DNA of 64,000 nt from Ornatilinea apprima. GTDB lineage: Bacteria > Chloroflexota > Anaerolineae > Anaerolineales > Anaerolineaceae. The translations under genes were made by a program, and so were the position numbers. This document shows, one piece after another, positions 1-11,860 of the stretch. The stretch is taken from contig NZ_LGCL01000016.1 of assembly GCF_001306115.1 (NCBI RefSeq), positions 248,001 to 312,000 of the forward strand, given 5' to 3'. The stretch's first letter is position 1. Each line of letters starts with the position of its first letter. The notes beneath the pieces are model-generated. The model saw only the letters and a list, made by a program, of their open reading frames with translations. It searched no databases and was not told where the DNA came from.

Positions 1-121
1 GGGAAGAGATAGAATACCAGCTATTGAAGATTCTAAAATATAACGTAGCCACCTAACAGTTTTCGAAATCATTATAGAACCATTACAAAAGCGCACCGAT
101 CACGATGCAGCAAACTACCAG
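1..121. other. Leader-distal flank of the CRISPR array, no gene seen
   Basis: This AT-rich stretch precedes the first repeat. It has no open frame of useful length, no repeat remnant and no recognisable RNA gene. It is the trailer side of the array, because the array is inferred to be transcribed from the right. Confidence 0.6.
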
Positions 122-3100
122 GTTTCAATCCACGCTCTCCGTGTGGAGAGCGACATGACGTGATCCCTATTGTGTGGATCGTAACCGGTTTCAATCCACG
201 CTCTCCGTGTGGAGAGCGACAAGAGGCTTACGAGATCGCCGCAAAAATGATCGCAGTTTCAATCCACGCTCTCCGTGTGGAGAGCGACAACGCTTAACAG
301 AACTTTTGGAGCAAGCCGCGCTGTTTCAATCCACGCTCTCCGTGTGGAGAGCGACGTTGCAGCTGCGCTGGGATTGTGAGGGGTGAAATGTTTCAATCCA
401 CGCTCTCCGTGTGGAGAGCGACCGTAGCCGGTGCCATCACGCTTTTGATTAACATCGGTTTCAATCCACGCTCTCCGTGTGGAGAGCGACATGCTGAAAT
501 ATCATATCCATCACACCAACGAGTTTCAATCCACGCTCTCCGTGTAGAGAGCGACGCTGCGCGGGTCGAAGTAGCTGAGCAGAGTGTCGTTTCAATCCAC
601 GCTCTCCGTGTGGAGAGCGACTCGTACTTCTCGGTAAGGATATCCATTGCATCGTGTTTCAATCCACGCTCTCCGTGTGGAGAGCGACCGGTGGATTGCG
701 GGCTGCGTTCCACGCCCCAGATAGTTTCAATCCACGCTCTCCGTGTGGAGAGCGACGGTGTTGATCTGGACTTTAATATCCAGGGTCATGGTTTCAATCC
801 ACGCTCTCCGTGTGGAGAGCGACTCACACCAGGCGTCCCAAACCCTTTCAATCTCATTGTTTCAATCCACGCTCTCCGTGTGGAGAGCGACATTGCATCG
901 GGTCGATAAATTGGTGGTTGACTTTTGGTTTCAATCCACGCTCTCCGTGTGGAGAGCGACCAAACGGTTACATCATCAGCGGCCCCCAGGAGTTTCAATC
1001 CACGCTCTCCGTGTGGAGAGCGACATATGCGACCGTTGCAAACAATGACGGCATATTTGTTTCAATCCACGCTCTCCGTGTGGAGAGCGACGCGCCGGGA
1101 TGCCAGCGGCGGTAAGCGCGCCCCAGGTTTCAATCCACGCTCTCCGTGTGGAGAGCGACGCTCGCCGTCGAATTTGACTGACAGATGCCCGGCGGTTTCA
1201 ATCCACGCTCTCCGTGTGGAGAGCGACCTGCACCTCGCTCACCCACAACACAGCAGCCCCAGTTTCAATCCACGCTCTCCGTGTGGAGAGCGACGACATG
1301 ATGACCATTGCGCTGCAAATCCACATCGTTTCAATCCACGCTCTCCGTGTGGAGAGCGACGGACACAAGCAGGGAGGACAACAACCAGAGAGGAGTTTCA
1401 ATCCACGCTCTCCGTGTGGAGAGCGACAACCACGCCATACGGTTTGCTTTTATCGTTGTACGGTTTCAATCCACGCTCTCCGTGTGGAGAGCGACGCAAG
1501 CCACAATTCATATTGCGCCCAATAGGCGCGTGTTTCAATCCACGCTCTCCGTGTGGAGAGCGACGCCTTTCCAGTTTTATTAATGAGGTCTGGCGACTGG
1601 TTTCAATCCACGCTCTCCGTGTGGAGAGCGACAGGAGTGAGTACATGAACGAGCACATGAACGACTGTTTCAATCCACGCTCTCCGTGTGGAGAGCGACA
1701 CGACCATGCTAGTTATTGCCATTCGGGTTGCTGGTTTCAATCCACGCTCTCCGTGTGGAGAGCGACACTGAACTGGACGGCGGATAACCTGGTTTCACTC
1801 GTTTCAATCCACGCTCTCCGTGTGGAGAGCGACTATATTTCTCGTAAGGTATGCCTGCTTCTTCTAGTTTCAATCCACGCTCTCCGTGTGGAGAGCGACA
1901 ATTACTTTGATCAGGCGGGTCGGCAAAGACCCCGTTTCAATCCACGCTCTCCGTGTGGAGAGCGACGTGGAACGGGAAGTCAAATTATCGGAAGCCGCGA
2001 TGGTTTCAATCCACGCTCTCCGTGTGGAGAGCGACCTGGTCAATGTACTGGCGCGATTCGGGGGTGTGTTTCAATCCACGCTCTCCGTGTGGAGAGCGAC
2101 GCCTGCAGTTCGTTCAGGTCGACAATCTTGGCGGTGTTTCAATCCACGCTCTCCGTGTGGAGAGCGACGCTGCGCCATTGGAGCGAGCCGGCAATGACGC
2201 CGGTTTCAATCCACGCTCTCCGTGTGGAGAGCGACGAGAAGCCAACATTATCCTCAGCACAGAAAAACGAGTTTCAATCCACGCTCTCCGTGTGGAGAGC
2301 GACATGACTGAAAATGATGAGTATTTAGTACAAGAGTTTCAATCCACGCTCTCCGTGTGGAGAGCGACCCAAAGTCAATCAGTTTGGCATCCATTCCGTA
2401 GGTTTCAATCCACGCTCTCCGTGTGGAGAGCGACAGCCTGTTTCGTTGGCATACGCACCGGCGAAAGCCTGTTTCAATCCACGCTCTCCGTGTGGAGAGC
2501 GACAAGGCGGTCATTTGCAGTGTGGGTAAAATTGTATGTTTCAATCCACGCTCTCCGTGTGGAGAGCGACTATCACCATCAGCCGCCGCATCCTCGAAAA
2601 AATCGTTTCAATCCACGCTCTCCGTGTGGAGAGCGACCGAAGAACGCGACCAGTACGAATCCAGTGTGGTTGTTTCAATCCACGCTCTCCGTGTGGAGAG
2701 CGACGCCCTGGCCTTCCAACTCGCCAGAATGATGGCAGTTTCAATCCACGCTCTCCGTGTGGAGAGCGACGCCGCGTCACCAGCGCCTTGTAGCGCGAGT
2801 TCAAGTTTCAATCCACGCTCTCCGTGTGGAGAGCGACGAAGGCACTAATGACGCGATTGTTCCTGCAAATCGTTTCAATCCACGCTCTCCGTGTGGAGAG
2901 CGACTTATAGACTGTCGCGGCGGTCAGGCCGGACAGGGGTTTCAATCCACGCTCTCCGTGTGGAGAGCGACGAAAGATCCAGCCCCAAGCAACATAATCA
3001 CAGCGGTTTCAATCCACGCTCTCCGTGTGGAGAGCGACATGACCCCCGTTGAAATCTTTGATGCCACGAAAGAGTTTCAATCCACGCTCTCCGTGTGGAG

Positions 3101-6100
3101 AGCGACACCAGCACAAAGACGACTGCTACCAGTCTGAACTGTTTCAATCCACGCTCTCCGTGTGGAGAGCGACCTGCCCAGGCGATTTCTGATGTCGCGC
3201 CGATATAGTTTCAATCCACGCTCTCCGTGTGGAGAGCGACCGCTGATCAGCGCCTGGTCATACAGCTCAATGTCGTTTCAATCCACGCTCTCCGTGTGGA
3301 GAGCGACGCGGCAGAACCGAGACGAGGCGCGCTTCCAACTTGTTTCAATCCACGCTCTCCGTGTGGAGAGCGACGTGGTTGGCGTATGACTGTTGGTGGC
3401 TCTCACTTGTTTCAATCCACGCTCTCCGTGTGGAGAGCGACGTATGGGTTATCCCTGATCCCGACGCTGAACAGGTTTCAATCCACGCTCTCCGTGTGGA
3501 GAGCGACATCAGCCCAGCCATGATCGCCCGCCCGGCCTGGTAGTTTCAATCCACGCTCTCCGTGTGGAGAGCGACTTTCACACGCCCGGCCTGTAGTCAT
3601 GATGAAGGGTGTTTCAATCCACGCTCTCCGTGTGGAGAGCGACATATTCTCCAGTAGTTGTCGGAGTCAACATACCGGTTTCAATCCACGCTCTCCGTGT
3701 GGAGAGCGACAAACATGGACCTAAACGCGGCCGCGTCGCCGTTGTTTCAATCCACGCTCTCCGTGTGGAGAGCGACGCGGTTTGCTCGGCGCTCATCCCC
3801 ATGTTGGAGAGTTTCAATCCACGCTCTCCGTGTGGAGAGCGACTCATTGTCGGCGATGGTCTGGCAAAAAGCGTTCACGTTTCAATCCACGCTCTCCGTG
3901 TGGAGAGCGACTGAGAATCTGATCGCGGCCGGGTGGATCGAGGGCGTTTCAATCCACGCTCTCCGTGTGGAGAGCGACCAGCACAGACCATCCCGCAAGA
4001 TCGTTGTTGGCTGTTTCAATCCACGCTCTCCGTGTGGAGAGCGACGGATTGATGCGCACCCCTGCGGTTATTGGCTCCAGTTTCAATCCACGCTCTCCGT
4101 GTGGAGAGCGACTTGACCGCCCTGCGCGGTCTGTCTGCCGCGCGGCAGTTTCAATCCACGCTCTCCGTGTGGAGAGCGACGTTTTCATTGGTGTCCAGCG
4201 AAACAGCCTCAATGCTGTTTCAATCCACGCTCTCCGTGTGGAGAGCGACAAATGTCAGATGACTGATTGCCTGCCGATCTGTGTTTCAATCCACGCTCTC
4301 CGTGTGGAGAGCGACATAAATTGTTCTTGCGATTTCACCCATCCGACATAGTTTCAATCCACGCTCTCCGTGTGGAGAGCGACTGTGTCCGGCGTGTTTG
4401 TGTGGTTCACCGGCATGTTTCAATCCACGCTCTCCGTGTGGAGAGCGACCCGATAAGGCATCAAAGCTATCTTCCATCTGCTTGTTTCAATCCACGCTCT
4501 CCGTGTGGAGAGCGACATAAGCTGGGTGATGACCATAAGATCGTGAGTGCGTTTCAATCCACGCTCTCCGTGTGGAGAGCGACCGGGCGAATATGCGCCA
4601 GCGTCATTATTCAGCTTGTTTCAATCCACGCTCTCCGTGTGGAGAGCGACTCATTTTCCCTCCTTCACAAACATGATGACAAAGTTTCAATCCACGCTCT
4701 CCGTGTGGAGAGCGACGGTGATGCTGATAAAACATGCTTTCTTTAAGTAAGTTTCAATCCACGCTCTCCGTGTGGAGAGCGACTCAAAGTGCTTGACCTG
4801 GCGCCAGACGGCGGCGTTTCAATCCACGCTCTCCGTGTGGAGAGCGACAAAAGCGTTCACGAACCCGCGCATTTTGTCATTCTGTTTCAATCCACGCTCT
4901 CCGTGTGGAGAGCGACATACGACATTTCCCGCATCTTTTCGATCTATCCCCGTTTCAATCCACGCTCTCCGTGTGGAGAGCGACCAATTACGTCGTTTTG
5001 GGCGCGTTTTTGCTCCCGTTTCAATCCACGCTCTCCGTGTGGAGAGCGACATGATCGCCCTTGCTCTGGGTCGCAAGCCAAAAGGTTTCAATCCACGCTC
5101 TCCGTGTGGAGAGCGACGTGCCCGGAGATCAACGTGTTTGAGCGCAAGGATGGTTTCAATCCACGCTCTCCGTGTGGAGAGCGACCGAGAGAGATGTACT
5201 CCCCATTACAACCTTTGTCGTTTCAATCCACGCTCTCCGTGTGGAGAGCGACTGATTTAATCGGCGATCAAGCGCCCCTGTCGTGAGTTTCAATCCACGC
5301 TCTCCGTGTGGAGAGCGACTTGGGATAAACTGTGTCATAACTACCTCGTGGTTTCAATCCACGCTCTCCGTGTGGAGAGCGACAAACGGATTGATCCAGC
5401 CGATCGTGGTTGAAGTTGTTTCAATCCACGCTCTCCGTGTGGAGAGCGACCACGGCCGTGGGCTGCTGGTTGGCAGACAAAAAAGTTTCAATCCACGCTC
5501 TCCGTGTGGAGAGCGACGCTGTTTCGGCGGCCGGTGAGCAAATAACCAAGGTTTCAATCCACGCTCTCCGTGTGGAGAGCGACATCCCCGGCCATCCGGC
5601 GCAGCATGGCTGCGCTGTGCCGTAGTTTCAATCCACGCTCTCCGTGTGGAGAGCGACGGCCAACATCCAACGCAGCGACCTTAGCCCAGTGGTTTCAATC
5701 CACGCTCTCCGTGTGGAGAGCGACTTTATCAGGCTATACATTTCCTGGTCAATCCACAGTTTCAATCCACGCTCTCCGTGTGGAGAGCGACAATTTTTTG
5801 AGTATGAACATTTGCCTTTGCAACTCCGAGTTTCAATCCACGCTCTCCGTGTGGAGAGCGACCTGGCGCATCAAAAACGGCTGGCCAGCGCCGAAAGTTT
5901 CAATCCACGCTCTCCGTGTGGAGAGCGACAAATCGGTACTGACGACCACATAACCCCATAAAATGTTTCAATCCACGCTCTCCGTGTGGAGAGCGACTGA
6001 TTGTTGGAAGGCGAGCCAGCGAGAGATCGAGTTTCAATCCACGCTCTCCGTGTGGAGAGCGACTACTGCAATCGTTCATTCATCCGATACAGCCTGGGTT

Positions 6101-9100
6101 TCAATCCACGCTCTCCGTGTGGAGAGCGACTCGCGCCGTGGAGTATTGGAGCGTGTCGCTCTCGCGTTTCAATCCACGCTCTCCGTGTGGAGAGCGACAA
6201 TTCCGAAGTCCCTAGTAGTAGATTCTTTAACCAGTTTCAATCCACGCTCTCCGTGTGGAGAGCGACCCGGTCGGGCAATAGGCCGGAATGGAGAACCAAT
6301 GTTTCAATCCACGCTCTCCGTGTGGAGAGCGACTCTTTGCGCGGATGCTAGGCGGTGCGGCACGCAGTTTCAATCCACGCTCTCCGTGTGGAGAGCGACC
6401 CATCGGTTATGTAGGCGAGGATGGGGTTGAACCGTTTCAATCCACGCTCTCCGTGTGGAGAGCGACATTTTTGCGAACTGGCACAAACTATCCAAAGACG
6501 AGTTTCAATCCACGCTCTCCGTGTGGAGAGCGACACCGGCGCACCGTCCAGCTGGGATCCAATCACCGGTTTCAATCCACGCTCTCCGTGTGGAGAGCGA
6601 CATAGACATGGATGTACCCGCAGAGTATCGCGGGTTTCAATCCACGCTCTCCGTGTGGAGAGCGACGAGGGTGAACAAATGACCACAATCAAATTATCCA
6701 AGTTTCAATCCACGCTCTCCGTGTGGAGAGCGACTCGAGGCCCGCGTGGTTGATCACGCGACCATTGACGTTTCAATCCACGCTCTCCGTGTGGAGAGCG
6801 ACATGTGGCATTTAGTACGGGCGGATAGTTACACTTGGTTTCAATCCACGCTCTCCGTGTGGAGAGCGACATCGACTGACCCGCAAGGGATACACAAGAG
6901 AGGGTGTTTCAATCCACGCTCTCCGTGTGGAGAGCGACGTTCAACCCCATCCTCGCCTACATAACCGATGGTGTTTCAATCCACGCTCTCCGTGTGGAGA
7001 GCGACGCCTGCGACCCAGACAAGGGCCGTGCAGCCACCGTTTCAATCCACGCTCTCCGTGTGGAGAGCGACCCGCCGGTCGCGTTATACCGGCAAGGGAG
7101 ATACCATGTTTCAATCCACGCTCTCCGTGTGGAGAGCGACAAATTCGTGACCCGCGTGCTGGATTTGCTCGCTGTTTCAATCCACGCTCTCCGTGTGGAG
7201 AGCGACTTAGTCTAGCCGTTACAGGCTGGTTTTCAAGTAACGTTTCAATCCACGCTCTCCGTGTGGAGAGCGACGAACTGGGACTATAACAGGCCTGGCG
7301 AATACATCGTTTCAATCCACGCTCTCCGTGTGGAGAGCGACGGCCAAGAGCGACCCAGTATTCACCCTCGCTGTGTTTCAATCCACGCTCTCCGTGTGGA
7401 GAGCGACACCGGTGATGACGCCATGCCCTGGAGCCTGGAGGTTTCAATCCACGCTCTCCGTGTGGAGAGCGACTCAGTCATCTGACCTTCCACCAAGCTA
7501 GAGCCTTGTTTCAATCCACGCTCTCCGTGTGGAGAGCGACACTTTCACCCGTGCGCCAGCAGGCACATCATCCAGTTTCAATCCACGCTCTCCGTGTGGA
7601 GAGCGACCCTGCCGCCAAAGCCACGAGTGGCGCTGGCAGAGTTTCAATCCACGCTCTCCGTGTGGAGAGCGACCAAAACAGTCCGTCTCCAAAGACGTGG
7701 TCACAGGTTTCAATCCACGCTCTCCGTGTGGAGAGCGACGACGATAGTTATTGCCAGGTCAGCTTTATACTCGGTGTTTCAATCCACGCTCTCCGTGTGG
7801 AGAGCGACTATCGACTGACCCGCAAGGGATACACAAGAGAGGGTGTTTCAATCCACGCTCTCCGTGTGGAGAGCGACGCCCGGAAAACTGGCGGCGAAAA
7901 TATCTGGCTAGTTTCAATCCACGCTCTCCGTGTGGAGAGCGACGACTAACTCTTTCCACATCCACAAAGGCAAACCATGTTTCAATCCACGCTCTCCGTG
8001 TGGAGAGCGACCGCTTTAATGGAGCGTTTAGGCGCGATTCGAGAGCGTTTCAATCCACGCTCTCCGTGTGGAGAGCGACGACATCGCTTCACCTACGCGC
8101 CCGTCTTCCAGCAGTTTCAATCCACGCTCTCCGTGTGGAGAGCGACTACCGGTGTGCGCGTGGGGGAATTGACCAGGTTGAGTTTCAATCCACGCTCTCC
8201 GTGTGGAGAGCGACGAGAAATCTGTGCGGTTTCGATATATGGCGTTGAAGTTTCAATCCACGCTCTCCGTGTGGAGAGCGACTCCAGGAAATGGGAATTT
8301 TTGTTACCTACGCGCAGTTTCAATCCACGCTCTCCGTGTGGAGAGCGACTTTCTACTAACAGGGAGTCAAGCACGCGCAATCGGTTTCAATCCACGCTCT
8401 CCGTGTGGAGAGCGACACCGGTATCCAGAAAGTTACCGAAAGCCCTACCGCGTTTCAATCCACGCTCTCCGTGTGGAGAGCGACGAAGGTACCGCTTCAA
8501 GATTTAATTATGATGAGGTTTCAATCCACGCTCTCCGTGTGGAGAGCGACATAGCCAGAGCTTAACACCCTGGCTATCTACAAGGGTTTCAATCCACGCT
8601 CTCCGTGTGGAGAGCGACCAGGTGCGTGAGACGATCAAGAACCTGAGACGGGTTTCAATCCACGCTCTCCGTGTGGAGAGCGACCAGCATACGGTTAGCA
8701 TAGGTGTAATGATTGAAGTTTCAATCCACGCTCTCCGTGTGGAGAGCGACGCGCAGGTGCGCGTCGCGTACCCGGTGGGGTTTGTTTCAATCCACGCTCT
8801 CCGTGTGGAGAGCGACGAGAAATCTGTGCGGTTTCGATATAAGGCGTTGAAGTTTCAATCCACGCTCTCCGTGTGGAGAGCGACACTGCTGAAGGTGACA
8901 TTATTGATATCAAAGCCGTTTCAATCCACGCTCTCCGTGTGGAGAGCGACAGACAAAAAAGAAAAATCGGGCCGGGCGTGACTGTTTCAATCCACGCTCT
9001 CCGTGTGGAGAGCGACCTAACAACGGCAAACCGCTTAACAATATAGGTAGTTTCAATCCACGCTCTCCGTGTGGAGAGCGACACTTTGGATCCAAAGTTG

Positions 9101-11692
9101 GTGTTGTGCAGGGTGAGTTTCAATCCACGCTCTCCGTGTGGAGAGCGACCAGACAAAAACGCAAAATCGCACCGGGTGTGACTGTTTCAATCCACGCTCT
9201 CCGTGTGGAGAGCGACGAGAAACGGGTAATCGGTTGGCAGCCTGTTTGATGTTTCAATCCACGCTCTCCGTGTGGAGAGCGACCTTTCCACCATATATGA
9301 TCTATGTTGCCGCAATGTTTCAATCCACGCTCTCCGTGTGGAGAGCGACAATCGTAGCCATTCACCGTACCGCGGCGAGAGATGTTTCAATCCACGCTCT
9401 CCGTGTGGAGAGCGACACCCTAACGAAGCTGGAAAGAAACAGAGTTAAGGTTTCAATCCACGCTCTCCGTGTGGAGAGCGACAACAGAACTATATGAGCG
9501 AGCCGTAATAGGAAAGGTTTCAATCCACGCTCTCCGTGTGGAGAGCGACCATTGAAGAGATGGAATCCGAGCTTCGTTCTCTGGTTTCAATCCACGCTCT
9601 CCGTGTGGAGAGCGACCAGATATTTGCGCCGCCAGTTTTCCGGGCAGTCAAGGTTTCAATCCACGCTCTCCGTGTGGAGAGCGACTTACATTCTGAGGTA
9701 CTCCATCAATAGTACCCGTAGTTTCAATCCACGCTCTCCGTGTGGAGAGCGACCAAAGAACAGGCGGCCGCTATCATGCTCAAAGTTTCAATCCACGCTC
9801 TCCGTGTGGAGAGCGACATGTATATGTACAAATATTTACAATTGATATAATGTTTCAATCCACGCTCTCCGTGTGGAGAGCGACTTACGCTCACATTTTC
9901 ACACAAAAAATCAGATAGTTTCAATCCACGCTCTCCGTGTGGAGAGCGACTTTGTCCAGGCTGTTTGCCGTCAAAAAAGAGTTGATGTTTCAATCCACGC
10001 TCTCCGTGTGGAGAGCGACAGGAATTCTGCGTAGATTGTGATTACCCAGACTGTGTTTCAATCCACGCTCTCCGTGTGGAGAGCGACGAGGATGTATTTA
10101 GAAGAGTTGTTGGGATAAAGTTTCAATCCACGCTCTCCGTGTGGAGAGCGACGGTTTGCCTGTTATTGTATATCGTTGGCGTGTGTTTCAATCCACGCTC
10201 TCCGTGTGGAGAGCGACGGGCTGATCGGTTGGAAGATGTGGATCTCACTGGTTTCAATCCACGCTCTCCGTGTGGAGAGCGACGTGAAGAAAATTTTGTC
10301 GCAAATATTGTATGGGTTTCAATCCACGCTCTCCGTGTGGAGAGCGACGGTTAACCACCGATACCTGCACGGTTCGCTGCATCGTTTCAATCCACGCTCT
10401 CCGTGTGGAGAGCGACTCCAAGTCAAGGTATTTAGGTAGTGAGTCTAACGTTTCAATCCACGCTCTCCGTGTGGAGAGCGACAAGAATGCGCTGTACTTC
10501 CGCGTTTTCTGTGCCGGTTTCAATCCACGCTCTCCGTGTGGAGAGCGACATCAAGAACACCACCACCGGCGATTATATCCGCGTGTTTCAATCCACGCTC
10601 TCCGTGTGGAGAGCGACCCAAAACCTGCATATCACTATTGGACAGCGCATTGTTTCAATCCACGCTCTCCGTGTGGAGAGCGACGGGGATATTGTAGAGG
10701 TTGGAAAGGAACATGTGGTTTCAATCCACGCTCTCCGTGTGGAGAGCGACTTACAATATAAGTTCCATCTCCGATTTGGATTGTTGTTTCAATCCACGCT
10801 CTCCGTGTGGAGAGCGACTTTCATCAATTGTTCTCCCTGATATCGATAAGCTGTTTCAATCCACGCTCTCCGTGTGGAGAGCGACTGGAGACGGTAGGGG
10901 TGTCGGCTTGACACCACAGTTTCAATCCACGCTCTCCGTGTGGAGAGCGACTGAGGCGGCCAGGTTCTGCCCCTGGTTCAATGGAGTTTCAATCCACGCT
11001 CTCCGTGTGGAGAGCGACTGCTGCCCGCGTTGACGGGGTTGTGCCAGGTGTGTTTCAATCCACGCTCTCCGTGTGGAGAGCGACGTCGCTGCTCGGCTTT
11101 TCTGGCAGCTCGACGTTGTTTCAATCCACGCTCTCCGTGTGGAGAGCGACGGCCGGCTCGCTTTAGCCGTACGCATCCAATAATCGTTTCAATCCACGCT
11201 CTCCGTGTGGAGAGCGACTTAACTCTCTTGTAAATCGAAGCGCCGATACTGGGTTTCAATCCACGCTCTCCGTGTGGAGAGCGACGTCATGCAGCGGAAT
11301 AAGCTGCCCGCGCGTAAATCGTTTCAATCCACGCTCTCCGTGTGGAGAGCGACAAGAGGTGTTTGTAAATCAAACCCAAATCGTGATGTTTCAATCCACG
11401 CTCTCCGTGTGGAGAGCGACATGCGGGTTTTATTCTCCGTTTGTGCGCAGCGATGGTTTCAATCCACGCTCTCCGTGTGGAGAGCGACGCATGTTTTGTT
11501 GGTATCAGGACTGGCGAAAGTCTGTTTCAATCCACGCTCTCCGTGTGGAGAGCGACTAATTGATATGGGTCATAACAAACTTCGACAACGTGTTTCAATC
11601 CACGCTCTCCGTGTGGAGAGCGACGCGCGCTGAACAGACGTGTACTCATCTCCCAGCCAGTTTCAATCCACGCTCTCCGTGTGGAGAGCGAC
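122..11692 (-). CRISPR. Type I-C CRISPR array, 173 repeats and 172 spacers
   Basis: I counted 173 copies of a 33-base repeat. On the plus strand it begins GTTTCAATCC and ends GGAGAGCGAC, and its inner part forms an 8-bp stem (CGCTCTCC/GGAGAGCG) around GTGT. Period is 64-74 bases, so spacers run about 31-41 bases. The known I-C repeat orientation ends in GTGGATTGAAAC, so the RNA is made from the minus strand, right to left, starting next to cas2. That makes high coordinates the newest spacers. Every repeat I read is identical except the seventh (523-555), which has CGTGTA for CGTGTG; a variant near the leader-distal end fits the usual polarity. Several spacers match or overlap each other (see findings). 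The near-perfect repeats and the adjacent complete cas set suggest an active locus. Confidence 0.98.
523..555 (-). repeat. Single variant CRISPR repeat
   Basis: This is the seventh repeat from the leader-distal end. It carries one G-to-A change directly after the loop (CGTGTAGAGAGC on the plus strand), which removes one stem base pair. It is the only repeat variant I noticed among 173. Confidence 0.9.
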
Positions 11693-11777
11693 CGCAACAT
11701 CTGGCTCTTTTGTAAATACAAGCACCAGATATTGTTCTTTCTTCTCTTGTTTCTTTAATATTTCCCCAATTTTTCTG

Positions 11778-11805
11778 ATTTTACCGTTAATTATGAGGTT
11801 GTTAA
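11778..11805 (-). promoter_or_regulatory. Probable promoter of the CRISPR array
   Basis: On the minus strand TTAACA (11805-11800) and TAAAAT (11783-11778) are separated by 16 bases, each differing from consensus at one position. A start near 11771 would give about 80 transcribed leader bases before the first repeat. Confidence 0.6.
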
Positions 11806-11817
11806 GGTGCTAATATC

Positions 11818-11860
11818 TTGCGAACCCCCCAGAAATATTCTGTTCACTTCAGGTTCGCAA
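11818..11860 (-). terminator. Inverted repeat directly after cas2
   Basis: TTGCGAACC (11818-11826) and GGTTCGCAA (11852-11860) form a perfect 9-bp inverted repeat around a 25-base loop, beginning just past the cas2 stop. It could end the cas transcript before the array promoter or act as an operator. No T-run follows it on the minus strand, so it is not a classic intrinsic terminator. Confidence 0.4.

Noticed and set aside
122-11692. Spacers targeting genes within this window
   Set aside because: I saw no obvious match between a spacer and the genes in the window, but this check by eye is not complete and says nothing about the rest of the genome.
174-11721. Dozens of open frames across the array, rich in repeated peptides such as SIHALRVESD and SLSTRRAWIET
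   Set aside because: They are translations of the CRISPR repeat in its reading frames, not genes. The repeat lacks stop codons in several frames.
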